A stretch of DNA of 64,000 nucleotides from Paenibacillus sp. TCA20 (GTDB lineage: Bacteria > Bacillota > Bacilli > Paenibacillales > Paenibacillaceae). The stretch is from the NCBI RefSeq assembly GCF_000732325.1, contig NZ_BBIW01000002.1:7-64006 (forward strand), read 5' to 3'. The position numbers and the translations under genes were made by a program. A model generated the notes under the pieces. The model was not told where the DNA came from. It was given only the letters and a program-made list of their open reading frames with translations, and searched no databases. Position 1 is the first letter of the stretch, and every line of letters starts with the position of its first letter. Of the stretch, positions 44,816-55,315 are shown piece by piece.

Positions 44816-46372
44816 TCACTCTTTCTCCTTCCAGCCTCGATTCCTTCCCTGCCTTCTTGACTGAGCAGCCCTTGTACTTGTAGGACGATTGTTCATCAGC
44901 CACAGCGGTACCCTGATCAATGTATCCTTCCAGTCTGTCAATCTAAATGGAGCCATCGGTGTACTGTAGGAGTTGCCTAGTGAGTTTAAGGTGATCAATC
45001 GCCCAATAAACGTCATCATACCGACCACGAGTCCAACAAATCCGAACCATGACGCAAGTATCATCATCATAAACCGCATAAGTCGAACGGCGGCCATCAT
45101 ATCCTGATTTGGAATAATAAAGGAAGCAATCGCTGTAAACGCGACAACAATGACCATAACGTTACTGATCAGCCCCGCTTGTACGACCGCTTGTCCGATA
45201 ACGATACCGCCAACAATACCAACCGTTTGACCAATGGGTGCCGGCAGCCGAACTCCCGCTTCTCTAAGCATTTCAAGAGTAAGCTCCATAATGATGGCCT
45301 CTACGAAAGGAGGAAATGGAACCTGACCTCTGGACTCTCCTAGTGTCAGCAGCAGCTTCATCGGTATAATTTCAAAGTGAAAGGAAATGACCGCAATATA
45401 AAAACCAGGTAATAGAACAGCGACAAAAAAAGCGAAAATACGCAACATACGCAGAAAAGATGATATCGACCAGCGCGAGCTGTAGTCATCTACCGTTTGG
45501 AAGAAGGACATAAAGGTAATAGGCGCAATCAGCACACTTGGTGAACCATCTACGACAACAGCGCACCGCCCCTGCAATATTTGTGAAGCAGCGGTATCCG
45601 GTCTTTCGGTGGTAATGACTTGTGGAAGCAGAGCAAGGGGCTGATCCTCGATGAATTCCACGAGCTCTCCAGTATTTATGATGGCATCTACATCAATCGA
45701 TTGAATACGTTCTTCAAGCGCCTTTACAAAATCGGGTTGTACGACATCATCCAAATAAACCAGAGATACCGTCGTCTGTCCTCTTCGGCCTACAACATAC
45801 TGTCTAATCTTGAGCTCTTTATCAGGAATAATGCGCCGAATCATGGCAATGTTCTGTGAACCGATCTCAATAAAGCCTTGATGGGCTCCTTTTAATGAAG
45901 GCTCCTGCTGCGGATCTTCGATGGCTCTCTGCGGTAATCCTTTTGTGTCCAATACATAAGCAGAGCCTCTGCCCTGGATGAATAATAGACTATAACCCTG
46001 CATTATATTCAATTTGAGCTTTTCCCACTCGGATTCAGGCTTCATGTAACCGACATGAGTTATAAAATCTCCAGATGGATTACCCGACTCAAGCTGAAGC
46101 GGAGCAAGCACATCATGGTTCAGGCATGTCTTATCCGTTAATTCATCCAGATATACAATTACAGCTTCTTCTCCGGTCTGCTTAATATGTAATCGGCGCA
46201 GAATCAAGTCTGGAGTATCCGTGAATATCGTATTAATGGTAATTATGGAGTCATCTAAGCTGGTAGTGAGCTGCTCTCCTTGCCCATTATTCTCATACAA
46301 TGGATTCACGTCATCCTGTCTCCTTCGCCCGTAGTTTTCCTTATTATGACGATTATGGAGTGTACTATGCAT
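44816..46372 (-). CDS. gerA: GerA family spore germination protein
   Basis: A 518-residue protein with a hydrophilic N-terminal domain (about residues 1-300: 'DLILRRLHIK', 'EAVIVYLDELTDK', 'FIEDQPLALLPQVITTERPD') and four or five C-terminal membrane helices ('LLPGFYIAVISFHFEIIP', 'GIVGGIVIGQAVVQAGL'). GerA-type subunits form the oligomeric ion channel of nutrient receptors that opens on germinant binding. It is the first gene of the gerABC set. The N-terminus has an extra charged stretch of about 45 residues. The ATG has only a weak ribosome-binding site, GAAAGA. Confidence 0.93.
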   Translation of the reverse strand: MHSTLHNRHNKENYGRRRQDDVNPLYENNGQGEQLTTSLDDSIITINTIFTDTPDLILRRLHIKQTGEEAVIVYLDELTDKTCLNHDVLAPLQLESGNPSGDFITHVGYMKPESEWEKLKLNIMQGYSLLFIQGRGSAYVLDTKGLPQRAIEDPQQEPSLKGAHQGFIEIGSQNIAMIRRIIPDKELKIRQYVVGRRGQTTVSLVYLDDVVQPDFVKALEERIQSIDVDAIINTGELVEFIEDQPLALLPQVITTERPDTAASQILQGRCAVVVDGSPSVLIAPITFMSFFQTVDDYSSRWSISSFLRMLRIFAFFVAVLLPGFYIAVISFHFEIIPMKLLLTLGESRGQVPFPPFVEAIIMELTLEMLREAGVRLPAPIGQTVGIVGGIVIGQAVVQAGLISNVMVIVVAFTAIASFIIPNQDMMAAVRLMRFMMMILASWFGFVGLVVGMMTFIGRLITLNSLGNSYSTPMAPFRLTDWKDTLIRVPLWLMNNRPTSTRAAQSRRQGRNRGWKEKE

Positions 46373-46446
46373 GACGATCTTTCATAAAGGTTCTTCAGCT
46401 GATAAAATGAAGCAGACCTCTAAGAACTGGTTAATCATACATATAA

Positions 46447-47415
<969 letters not shown>

Positions 47416-47423
47416 ATTGAATG

Positions 47424-47446
47424 TCCCTCCCCATGGAGGGATTTTT
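47424..47446 (+). terminator. terminator of ldh
   Basis: TCCCTCC-ccat-GGAGGGA followed by TTTTT, nine bases after the ldh stop. Confidence 0.85.
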
Positions 47447-47470
47447 CATGTTCATATATTGAATTTATGG

Positions 47471-48034
47471 CTAACTTATAGGCGATCTTTTGTATATCAT
47501 AGAAATTTGATTCGCCATATGCTCTGAGCTAAAGTGAATTCCGTCACGAATCCACCACATAATAACCCCTATAATTGAAGCTGTCAGGATCTCAATCGAT
47601 ACTAACTGTTCGGGTAATCCTCTCGTTGTCAGTGCTTTATCTCTTCTCGTTTCAATCAAATTCTTGAAGAGAGTAAACAGCCTCGATTCATAACTTTTGT
47701 GCTCAAACAATACAGCAAAGAGCTTCCTGTTATCGTATATATAATCCAAGAATCGCGTAAGATCCACTTCGTTATCCAGTATTTCTGATTGGACAAGCGG
47801 CTCTATCTTCATCGACAGCTCGTCAAAGATTTCATTCGTCACCTTGGTGATCAGATCATGTATATCCTCATAATGCAAATAAAATGTGGCTCTATTTAAT
47901 TCTGCGCGTTCGGCTACCTTCTGTACCGTGACCTGTGTAATGGATGGTTCCTCGATCAGAAGCGAAAGCGCAGCTTGTTTAAACATATTTTTAGAGCGAA
48001 TCGCTCGTGGATCTTCCTTTTTCCTCATAGACAA
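47471..48034 (-). CDS. TetR/AcrR family regulator
   Basis: A 187-residue repressor. 'ITQVTVQKVAERAELNRATFYLHYED' holds the helix-turn-helix (about residues 34-59), with a C-terminal domain containing 'LFAVLFEHKSYESRLFTLFKNLIE' that is common in YxbF/YcfQ-like members. It starts at TTG with AAAGGAG six bases upstream. It diverges from a DHA2 exporter across 167 bp containing three similar palindromes, so it probably represses the exporter and itself and is released by the exported drug. Confidence 0.85.
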   Translation of the reverse strand: MSMRKKEDPRAIRSKNMFKQAALSLLIEEPSITQVTVQKVAERAELNRATFYLHYEDIHDLITKVTNEIFDELSMKIEPLVQSEILDNEVDLTRFLDYIYDNRKLFAVLFEHKSYESRLFTLFKNLIETRRDKALTTRGLPEQLVSIEILTASIIGVIMWWIRDGIHFSSEHMANQISMIYKRSPIS

Positions 48035-48048
48035 TTCTTTCTCCTTTG

Positions 48049-48182
48049 TCGATTAAATCGATGTTTATATTCGAATTCTCCTTCCCTGTTGATTAAACAA
48101 CGCTTTGAAAAATATTGCAAATAGTCAATCCATTTTCATTGTGGTACCATCTATTTTATTGATACGGTGTTGATAAAGCAAT
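48049..48182. promoter_or_regulatory. three palindromic TetR operator candidates
   Basis: Three related dyads lie in the divergent region: TCGATTAAATCGA (48049-48061), GTTGATTAAACAAC (48088-48101) and GTTGATAAAGCAAT (48169-48182). All follow the pattern nTTGAT-A-AnCAAn. The first is in the tetR 5' region and the last 20 bases before the exporter start, suggesting control of both genes. Sequence seen; binding inferred. Confidence 0.6.
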
Positions 48183-48201
48183 GCTTGGAAGGAGTATCTT
48201 A

Positions 48202-49680
48202 ATGGAACAAGAGAAACCAGATGTAAAAAAAGGAATCCTATTATTTATTTTAATTTTAGGTTGTTTTTTATCGACCTTGAATCAAACCTTGCTCAATGTA
48301 GCTCTAAATGATCTGATGGACGTATTCAAAGTATCGGCTACAACCATACAGTGGCTTGCAACCGGCTTTATGCTGGTGAACGGTGTGTTGATTCCCGCCA
48401 CAGCTTACCTCATGAAGCGTTTCACCACCAGACAGTTATTTGTGAGCTCCATGCTGCTGCTGTTAATCGGAAGTGTCATTTGTGCAATATCCCCTAATTT
48501 CAGTATTTTACTTACAGGGAGAATGATCCAGGCTGCAGGAACAGGAATTATTACACCACTCATGATGAGTGTCATCCTCATTGTCTTTCCCATTGAAAAA
48601 AGAGGCAGCGTCATGGGCTTAATCGGCTTTGCCATTATTTTTGCACCTGCAATCGCCCCTACACTGGCGGGTTTTATTATTGAATATGTATCCTGGAGAT
48701 GGCTCTTCATTGGGCTGGTGCCTTTTGCAGCCATTGTCATTCTACTATCATTAAAATACTTGGCTAACGTTTCTCAGACTGTCAAATCCAAACTTGATGT
48801 CGTGAGTGTTGTGTTGTCTACAATCGGCTTCGGCTTTATATTGTATGGATTTAGTACCGCTGGGAGTAAGGGCTGGGATTCCTTAAGTGTGATCCTGTCT
48901 TTAATTATCGGACTGGTATTTACCTCTCTATTCTGTGTACGGCAAATCAAGTCCCCGGATCCTTTATTGAACCTGGATGTATTTAAGAATAAGATGTTTA
49001 CCTTTACTTCTCTCATCAACGTACTCGTTACGATGCTCATGTATGCGGATTTGATCCTGCTGCCAATGTATCTGCAGAGCGGCAAAGGCTTTACCGCCTT
49101 TGAAGCTGGGCTGTTACTATTGCCTGGTGCAGTGATTAATGCGCTGTTATCTCCGGTCACAGGCAAGCTGTATGACAAATTCGGTGCAAAACCACTGTTT
49201 GTTACTGGTCTGCTGTTCATTATCCCTTCCATGTGGGCGGTGACTGACTTATCCGGTGACACATCTTATATGTATTTAATGATCAGAACCATATGCTTGC
49301 GAATTGGCCTAAGCTTTATCACGATGCCGCTAAACACGGCCGGCCTAAATGCCTTGCCAAGACATCTGGGCACACATGGCTCTGCAGTTAACAATACTGT
49401 TCGGCAAATTGCAGGAGCGATCGGAACAGCCGTTGTCATTACGATCTATACTGCTCAAGCAGCAAGTCATTCGATCGAGGTTCAAAGTCAAAATCCAACG
49501 GCTTCATCCGAGTTTATCGCGACCTTGTCCTCCATATTAGGCTCAGGCGACGCATACTATTTCATGACGATTATAGGGATCATTGCACTTGTACTGACGC
49601 TGCTTATGCCTGGTAAAAAAGCGCAAAGACAGGTCACGGAGCAAGCAGTTGAGAAGAAAGAGACTGTACTATCTAAATAG
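48202..49680 (+). CDS. DHA2 family multidrug exporter (14-TMS MFS)
   Basis: A 492-residue MFS carrier with about 14 membrane segments, the size of EmrB/QacA/LmrB. 'LSTLNQTLLNVALNDLMDVFKV' starts TM1, 'TGFMLVNGVLIPATAYLMKRFTTRQL' holds motif A, and 'GRMIQAAGTGIITPLMM' the TM4-5 motif C region. It likely exports cationic or lipophilic drugs using protons. ATG at 48202 has GGAAGGAG nine bases upstream; the earlier ATG at 48181 overlaps an operator-like dyad and has no ribosome-binding site. A similar protein lies at 53.2 kb, also with its own TetR gene. Confidence 0.9.
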   Translation: MEQEKPDVKKGILLFILILGCFLSTLNQTLLNVALNDLMDVFKVSATTIQWLATGFMLVNGVLIPATAYLMKRFTTRQLFVSSMLLLLIGSVICAISPNFSILLTGRMIQAAGTGIITPLMMSVILIVFPIEKRGSVMGLIGFAIIFAPAIAPTLAGFIIEYVSWRWLFIGLVPFAAIVILLSLKYLANVSQTVKSKLDVVSVVLSTIGFGFILYGFSTAGSKGWDSLSVILSLIIGLVFTSLFCVRQIKSPDPLLNLDVFKNKMFTFTSLINVLVTMLMYADLILLPMYLQSGKGFTAFEAGLLLLPGAVINALLSPVTGKLYDKFGAKPLFVTGLLFIIPSMWAVTDLSGDTSYMYLMIRTICLRIGLSFITMPLNTAGLNALPRHLGTHGSAVNNTVRQIAGAIGTAVVITIYTAQAASHSIEVQSQNPTASSEFIATLSSILGSGDAYYFMTIIGIIALVLTLLMPGKKAQRQVTEQAVEKKETVLSK

Positions 49681-49707
49681 CATTTTAACTGAGTATAATG
49701 TAATTGA

Positions 49708-49755
49708 GGAAGATGCGATCAGCCGTTGCTGCTGTCCATCTTCTTCTTTTTTTGT
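49708..49755 (+). terminator. terminator of the DHA2 exporter
   Basis: GAGGAAGATG ... CATCTTCTTC with a 21-base loop, followed by a run of T residues. Confidence 0.75.
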
Positions 49756-49929
49756 TGAACTGAATATCCAATCGTTTGCGGCATTAATTATGACATGATA
49801 TCAACCACACATCAATTTTTTTCATGAAATCAGAGCTAAATAGTAGCACGTATGATAGAATAAGTAACACGAATACGAATTATGAGAATGACAACCGGTT
49901 TGCATTTGAATTAAAGGGAGGCAATATAT

Positions 49930-50910
49930 ATGGTGGATGTAATTATCATTGGCGGAGGACCTTGCGGGTTAGCAGCGGGTTTAGCATTGCAGGAAAAAGG
50001 GATTTCCTATATCATTCTCGAAAAAGAAGCGATTGTTAACTCCATTGTCAATTGCCCAGCCGATATGCGGTTCTACAGTACTTCGGATCGTTTGGAAATC
50101 GGCAGAACTCCATTTCTTACACAGGAAGCACGTCCAACCCGATCGGAGCTGCTGAAATATTACCGACTTGTAACAGAGCGAGAGGAGCTAAACGTACACT
50201 GTTATCAGAATGTGGTCGGTATAACTTCAAGCCCTGACTTATTCACTGTACAATCGGTGGATGATAAAGGAAACCAGCATACATACCATAGTAAATTTCT
50301 TGTCGTTGCCACAGGCATCTATGATAATCCAAGAAAGCTGCATATACCAGGTGAGGATCTGAACAAAGTAAAATACTACTATACGGAAGGGCATTCATAT
50401 TACCGACGACAGGTTACGGTGATTGGTGGTAAGAATTCAGCTATTGAAGCCGCTATTGATCTCTATCGCTCTGGAGCCCATGTTACACTCGTTCATCGAG
50501 GAGAATCCGCACATGTCGGCATAAAGCCTTATCTAATTCCTGACATTCGCAATCTTGTAGAGAAGGAAAAAATTAAATTTTATCCCTTGTCCCATGTGGA
50601 AGAAATCACCCACAGTACAGTCTCTATACGCACTCCAGAAGAGCTGGTCAGCATACCCAATGACATCGTATTTTCATTAATAGGCTATCGGCCAGACTTT
50701 AGTCTGCTCAGTCAAGCCGGTGTTCAAGTGGATGCGTTGACCTCTGTGCCCTCCTATCGAGCTGATACGTATGAGTCCAACGTTCCCAACTTGTTTCTGG
50801 CTGGGGTTGTTACAGGTGGAACGACGAATCGTGTATATATCGAGGACGGCAGATTTCATGGGGGAAAGATTGCGGACGAGGTACAAAAGAGACTGCTTGT
50901 ATCCGTGTAA
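49930..50910 (+). CDS. bdr: bacillithiol disulfide reductase (YpdA/Bdr)
   Basis: A 326-residue FAD-dependent oxidoreductase of the thioredoxin-reductase fold. 'DVIIIGGGPCGLAAGLALQ' (residues 3-21) is the FAD site with Cys12 in the GGGPCG signature that is specific to YpdA-type enzymes and is proposed to be the active cysteine. 'VTVIGGKNSAIEAAIDLYRSG' is the NADPH site. The family reduces the disulfide of bacillithiol, the low-molecular-weight thiol of Bacillales. An alternative annotation is plain thioredoxin-disulfide reductase, but the CxxC of TrxB is missing. AAAGGGAGG stands about eight bases before the ATG. Confidence 0.9.
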   Translation: MVDVIIIGGGPCGLAAGLALQEKGISYIILEKEAIVNSIVNCPADMRFYSTSDRLEIGRTPFLTQEARPTRSELLKYYRLVTEREELNVHCYQNVVGITSSPDLFTVQSVDDKGNQHTYHSKFLVVATGIYDNPRKLHIPGEDLNKVKYYYTEGHSYYRRQVTVIGGKNSAIEAAIDLYRSGAHVTLVHRGESAHVGIKPYLIPDIRNLVEKEKIKFYPLSHVEEITHSTVSIRTPEELVSIPNDIVFSLIGYRPDFSLLSQAGVQVDALTSVPSYRADTYESNVPNLFLAGVVTGGTTNRVYIEDGRFHGGKIADEVQKRLLVSV

Positions 50911-50931
50911 CAGCTATTTGGATGAATACAA

Positions 50932-50971
50932 CAGAAGACAGCCGAGCATCAACATTCGGCTGTCTTCTTCG
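50932..50971. terminator. terminator after bdr (bidirectional)
   Basis: AGAAGACAGCCGA ... TTCGGCTGTCTTCTTC, stem of 12 bases or more, between convergent bdr and the solute-binding protein gene. Confidence 0.85.
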
Positions 50972-51008
50972 TTCCCGTTATAAATATCCTTCAAGGATGT
51001 GATATTTA

Positions 51009-52718
51009 CTACACATCTTTACCTGTCCATAATTTAATACGCTCTTTAAGCCATTCTGTGTATTGCTGCTCCATCTCAACCGCACCTGCTTTATCAATCT
51101 CCGCCAGCATGCTGTCATAGATTTGATCAAATTGATCCGGAGATGAGACAATCGCTTCTGGAATTCGCTTGCGAATAATATCTTGGGTTTTCTGGAAAAT
51201 CACGTTGTAATCTGTGTCCGATGGAACCGGCATGTTGTATGCTGCGCCCCACTCTTTCACAGGGAAATCTTCTTCCGTTGGGAACAAGCCTTTCCAAGTA
51301 TCTACCCCATACGCTTCAAGTGTTTCTTTCTCAACGGGGTTATAGTTCTTAATAATTTCCTCAGGGAAGTTCGTTGTATAATAATTGCCTGTCGAATCTT
51401 TCACTCCATCACCATAATGCGCACTGAAGATGTTATACAGACCGACACCGGATTCCTTCGTAAAGTTTGCATTGTCGTTATTTTTCTTCTCCTGAACCTC
51501 TGTCGGGATCTTACGAACACCATCTTCTACAACATAATGCTCTCCTTCAACTCCCCAATTACGAAGCACCTGGCCTTCGTCAGAAGCGAGCCAGTCAAGG
51601 AATTTAATGGCGCGAACCGGATCTTCACAGCTCGTTGTGATTCCGATACCGTATGCATCCAGACCGATGCTTTGGAAATCGGCACGTTTATATGTTTCGT
51701 CCAAAGATACAGGGTAGTGACCATAGGTCTGTTCATACTTTCCTGCAGATTTCAAAGCATTCTCTGCATCACTGTATCCCCATCCTTGGTCAAGCAACCC
51801 AAGTACGCGTCCACTTGCAATCTTAGCCTTGTACTGATCATCCTTTTGAATGAAGCTCTCTTTATCCAGCAGACCTTCGTTGTATATTTTGTTCAACCAG
51901 CGGAAAAACTCTTTCTCCTCTGGACGCTTGTAATGTAACATCGCTTCGTAAGTTTCAGGATTAATGTAATATTCACCATCATCCGGTGCTCCAGTTACAC
52001 CGAAAGCTGGATTTGTAACCGTTATCATAATTCTCCATCCATCTGCACTAAGCGAGATTGGAATGGTTGGCTGTCCATCTTCTGTTGTTGGATGCTTTTC
52101 ATAATATGCACGAATCGCATTCTCAAAATCTTCAAGGGTTTTGATCTCTGGATAACCCAGCTCCTTCACCACTTGATGCTGTATTGAGAAACCGCCTCCT
52201 GCATCGAACAAGGTCTCTCCGACACCCGCATTCGTTGGCAGCCAGTATATGGATTGATCTTCATTACTGTATTTAAGGCGGTTCATTTGATCTCCGTAAA
52301 CCTTCTTCAGATTCGGTGCATGCTCTTCAATGAGATCGGTAAGATCAATCATCGCACCTGCATCAACCAGTTTGGACAAGTTGCCTTTAGGATAGATGAG
52401 ATCAGGATAATCACCGCTTGCTGCCATCAGAGGGATCTTCTCATCTCCGCCCCCGCTGGATACATCAAACTCGGCATTGATCGTTACACCCGTCTCTTCA
52501 ATTATCTTCTGGCCTATTGCGTCCTGCATCTTGTTCCAATTCGGACTTGCGTCCGCTCCGAAGAAAGTAAAGGTGATCGGTTCTGTCGAATTCGATTCCG
52601 ATGAAGCCCCTTCATTTCCGGTACTAGCTCCATCATTCGTATTTCCACAGGCAGCAGTAAACAACATTGTGCTTGCAAGTAGAAGCATGGCCACCGTTTT
52701 TGGCGCTTTGTGTTTCAT
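51009..52718 (-). CDS. extracellular solute-binding lipoprotein (sugar-type, LplA-like)
   Basis: A 569-residue exported lipoprotein: signal peptide, lipobox TAAC (Cys24), then a Ser/Thr/Asn-rich linker. The size and the 'FTFFGADASPNWNKMQDAIGQKI' start of the mature domain fit the large family 1 solute-binding proteins (LplA/DUF3502-like) that feed oligosaccharides to CUT1 ABC transporters. No permease or ATPase gene is adjacent, so it is an orphan that would need to use another transporter's permeases. Two cre-like sites upstream suggest carbon catabolite repression. The convergent bdr terminator follows. Confidence 0.85.
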   Translation of the reverse strand: MKHKAPKTVAMLLLASTMLFTAACGNTNDGASTGNEGASSESNSTEPITFTFFGADASPNWNKMQDAIGQKIIEETGVTINAEFDVSSGGGDEKIPLMAASGDYPDLIYPKGNLSKLVDAGAMIDLTDLIEEHAPNLKKVYGDQMNRLKYSNEDQSIYWLPTNAGVGETLFDAGGGFSIQHQVVKELGYPEIKTLEDFENAIRAYYEKHPTTEDGQPTIPISLSADGWRIMITVTNPAFGVTGAPDDGEYYINPETYEAMLHYKRPEEKEFFRWLNKIYNEGLLDKESFIQKDDQYKAKIASGRVLGLLDQGWGYSDAENALKSAGKYEQTYGHYPVSLDETYKRADFQSIGLDAYGIGITTSCEDPVRAIKFLDWLASDEGQVLRNWGVEGEHYVVEDGVRKIPTEVQEKKNNDNANFTKESGVGLYNIFSAHYGDGVKDSTGNYYTTNFPEEIIKNYNPVEKETLEAYGVDTWKGLFPTEEDFPVKEWGAAYNMPVPSDTDYNVIFQKTQDIIRKRIPEAIVSSPDQFDQIYDSMLAEIDKAGAVEMEQQYTEWLKERIKLWTGKDV

Positions 52719-53111
52719 TTGCTGTAATCCCCCTTAGATAGCTTTTTATATTGTATAACAGGCATCCCTGCATATACCGAATTGAAAAGCGAGGAAACAT
52801 ACATACCATTGTAAGCCTTGAAATAAAGCGCTTTAGGAACAAAATGAGATTGATAAATAGAGCATTTGCTGATTATAGTGCAGTGTGCTAGCGAAAAAGA
52901 GGAAGCATATCGGAAAAACTAATGAGGTAACGTTTTCGTATCCAAAATGTAAGTGCTTTCATTGGATTCAGTGTATGAAATATCATGGAATAAGTCAATC
53001 CTATTTTTTAAAAATATTCCTCATTCACATTTACCTGGATCAATTACACAACTTATCCTCTTGTTTGCAGAAGCCAAAGTTAGAAGGTAATAAATTCACT
53101 GCAAAATAAAT
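52719..53111. promoter_or_regulatory. promoter region of the solute-binding protein, with cre-like sites
   Basis: A 390-bp stretch with TGTAAGTGCTTTCA at 52948-52961, which differs from the CcpA cre consensus (TGNAANCGNTNNCA) only by CG to TG, and a second palindrome core AAAGCGCTTT near 52826-52835. Rest is AT-rich with no open frame I would call. CcpA control is inferred. Confidence 0.5.
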
Positions 53112-53152
53112 AAAACGGTAAGCTTCCTGAAACACAGGAAGTCTACCGTTTT
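53112..53152. terminator. terminator of the LmrB-like exporter
   Basis: AAAACGGTAagCTTCCTG / CAGGAAGtcTACCGTTTT, loop of 5, symmetric A- and T-tails; 18 bases after the lmrB-like stop. Confidence 0.85.
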
Positions 53153-53170
53153 ATAACTTAAATATCATGA

Positions 53171-54658
53171 TTAATGCATAGGACCTTGCCCACTCTGTTG
53201 TCCAGTAACCTGCACCCGCTTAACGAAGAAGGAGATGACAAGCCCGATGACAGCCAAGATTAATGCGAACATAAACGCATTTTGGACACCCGTTGTGAAT
53301 CCCATGAGTTGATTCTCCGGACTTTCCGGATTCGTCACTCCGCTCAAGAAGCTTGACTGACCTGCACTCAGAATACTTACCGCAACGGCTGTACCAATTG
53401 CTCCAGACACCTGCTGAAGTGTATTCATAATAGCCGTTCCGTGCGGATAATACTCCGGCGGAAGCTGGTTCAGACCATTCGTCTGAGCAGGCATCATGAT
53501 CATGGAAATACCGATCATCATGAATAGATGCAGTGTAATAATCAAGCCCAGTGGAGTCGTAGGTTCAATTCCAGTATACATAAACAGAACGGCAGCCACG
53601 ACCACTAATCCAATACGAACCAGCCATTTAGGGCCAAATTTATCAAACAAACGACCCATAACTGGAGACAAGAATCCGTTCAACAAGCTGCCCGGCAATA
53701 GTACCAATCCGGCTGTCAGGGCAGTAACCGCAAGACCTTGCTGCAAATACATCGGCAATATTAGCATGGACGATAACATCATCATCATACAGAAGAAGAT
53801 GAGAATGAGCCCAATTGTAAACATTGGATATTTGAATGCACGAAGATCCAGCATCGGCTGCTTCATTCTGAGCTGACGGATGCTGAAGATGAGCAGGGAC
53901 AAGACACCGATCACCAGGGTGACGATAACTACAGGGCTGCTCCATCCACTGCCGGTTTCACCGTGTCCGCCTGCACTACTAAATCCGTATACGATCCCCC
54001 CAAAACCAAGTGTGGATAGGATAATGGAAGGTACATCAATTTTGGGCTTCGTCAATTTCGAGATGTTCGGCAGGAACATTAAACCGCACACCAGCGAAAT
54101 AATAAAGAACGGCAGCGAAATCCAGAAGATCCAATGCCAGGTCAAGTTAGCTAGAATCAATCCAGAAATACTCGGGCCGCTCGCTGGCGCAAACATAATT
54201 ACCAGTCCGATCAGGCCCATCGCGGATCCCCGCTTCTCAATCGGGAATATAATCAATATCGTATTAAACATCAGTGGCAGCAATAATGCGGTACCCACCG
54301 CTTGAAGCACCCTTGCAATTAATAGCATTTCAAAGGTTGGTGCCAGCGCAGCTACCACAGTACCTGCAATTGAAAAAATTAATGAAGTTGTAAACAATTG
54401 TCTTGTCGTAAACCATTGCAGCAGCAATCCAGACACAGGTACTAGAATACCCAGTACCAGCAAATAACCAGTAGTCAGCCATTGAATGGTTGTAGGTCCT
54501 ACTTCCAGCAGATCCATCAGCGGAGTCATTGCTACGTTAAGTGCCGTCTCCCCAAACAGACCGATAAATCCGCTAAGCAGCATAGCGAACAAAATGGGCA
54601 GCACTTTATATTGTTTTTGCTCCTGCCCCTCTTGTACAGTATCAGCTTCAGCTTTCAT
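53171..54658 (-). CDS. lmrB: LmrB-like DHA2 multidrug exporter
   Basis: A 14-TMS MFS exporter of about 495 residues. 'NVAMTPLMDLLEVGPTTIQWLTTGYLLVLG' split as NVAMTPLMDLLEVG and TTGYLLVLGILVPVSGLL marks TM1-2, 'LQWFTTRQLFTTSLIFS' motif A, and 'IARVLQAVGTALLLPLMFN' motif C. With the TetR gene directly upstream on the same strand it mirrors B. subtilis lmrA-lmrB, which confers lincomycin (and puromycin) resistance. Starts are ambiguous: ATG at 54658 with GGAGG five bases upstream, or GTG at 54670 with AGGAGG eight bases upstream. Substrate is inferred. Confidence 0.88.
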   Translation of the reverse strand: MKAEADTVQEGQEQKQYKVLPILFAMLLSGFIGLFGETALNVAMTPLMDLLEVGPTTIQWLTTGYLLVLGILVPVSGLLLQWFTTRQLFTTSLIFSIAGTVVAALAPTFEMLLIARVLQAVGTALLLPLMFNTILIIFPIEKRGSAMGLIGLVIMFAPASGPSISGLILANLTWHWIFWISLPFFIISLVCGLMFLPNISKLTKPKIDVPSIILSTLGFGGIVYGFSSAGGHGETGSGWSSPVVIVTLVIGVLSLLIFSIRQLRMKQPMLDLRAFKYPMFTIGLILIFFCMMMMLSSMLILPMYLQQGLAVTALTAGLVLLPGSLLNGFLSPVMGRLFDKFGPKWLVRIGLVVVAAVLFMYTGIEPTTPLGLIITLHLFMMIGISMIMMPAQTNGLNQLPPEYYPHGTAIMNTLQQVSGAIGTAVAVSILSAGQSSFLSGVTNPESPENQLMGFTTGVQNAFMFALILAVIGLVISFFVKRVQVTGQQSGQGPMH

Positions 54659-54716
54659 GGTAACCTCCACGGTTCCATCCTCCTCTTTAATCCATAATAA
54701 TGATCTCTCTCTAAAT

Positions 54717-55295
54717 CTACCTTGCGTTCTTTGCAACAACCGACAAATAATCTGCAGCCGTCAGCATCGGCTGTTTGTCTTGATTGGTGAGGCTTATAAT
54801 GAGTGCTCCCTCCAGCAAGGAAATGACCAATAAACCCGTTTCTCGTGCCTTCTGTTCACTAATGCCATCTTTAATGAGATTCTTGGCAATCACTTGCTGC
54901 CAATCTGCAAATACGCCCTGACAGGCTTCTCGCAGCTGATGACTTATGCACGATGTCTCGACAGCTGCCCAGAAGCTAAATGGCAAAAACCCAGTAAAAC
55001 CAGCTGCTTCAGTCTCATCAGCAAGCTTATGAACGAAGAGTTGTATGGCGTCTCCCGTATTGTCGCTGGCTGCAAAGCAAGCTTCAAATTTCTGCAAAAT
55101 ATCCTCGTTTGCTTTTTGAATACATACATGGGCGAGCTCTTCCTTACCATGAGGGAAGTAGTGATACAACGAGCCTTTGGGTGTATTGCTTTCCTTAATA
55201 ATCTGATTCAGCCCGGTCGCGTGATATCCCTGTGAAAAAAACAGTCTGGCTGCTGTATTAACGATGCATTCCTTCGCATTAGACTTCTCACTCAA
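54717..55295 (-). CDS. lmrA: LmrA/YxaF-like TetR family repressor
   Basis: A 192-residue repressor with the LmrA-type helix-turn-helix 'GYHATGLNQIIKESNTPKGSLYHYF' (split as GYHATGLNQIIKES and NTPKGSLYHYF) and the C-terminal domain of that group ('PMLTAADYLSVVAKNAR' tail). It precedes the lmrB-like exporter and likely autorepresses the operon. A site resembling the LmrA/QdoR box is 20 bases upstream. The start is TTG with AAGGAT about eleven bases upstream. Confidence 0.87.
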   Translation of the reverse strand: MSEKSNAKECIVNTAARLFFSQGYHATGLNQIIKESNTPKGSLYHYFPHGKEELAHVCIQKANEDILQKFEACFAASDNTGDAIQLFVHKLADETEAAGFTGFLPFSFWAAVETSCISHQLREACQGVFADWQQVIAKNLIKDGISEQKARETGLLVISLLEGALIISLTNQDKQPMLTAADYLSVVAKNAR

Positions 55296-55315
55296 GCAGA
55301 GTCACATCCTTAAGC

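Noticed and set aside
51183..51938. 251-codon plus-strand open frame inside the solute-binding protein gene
   Set aside because: Antisense shadow of a convincing lipoprotein gene; Cys/Phe-rich composition typical of a non-coding frame.
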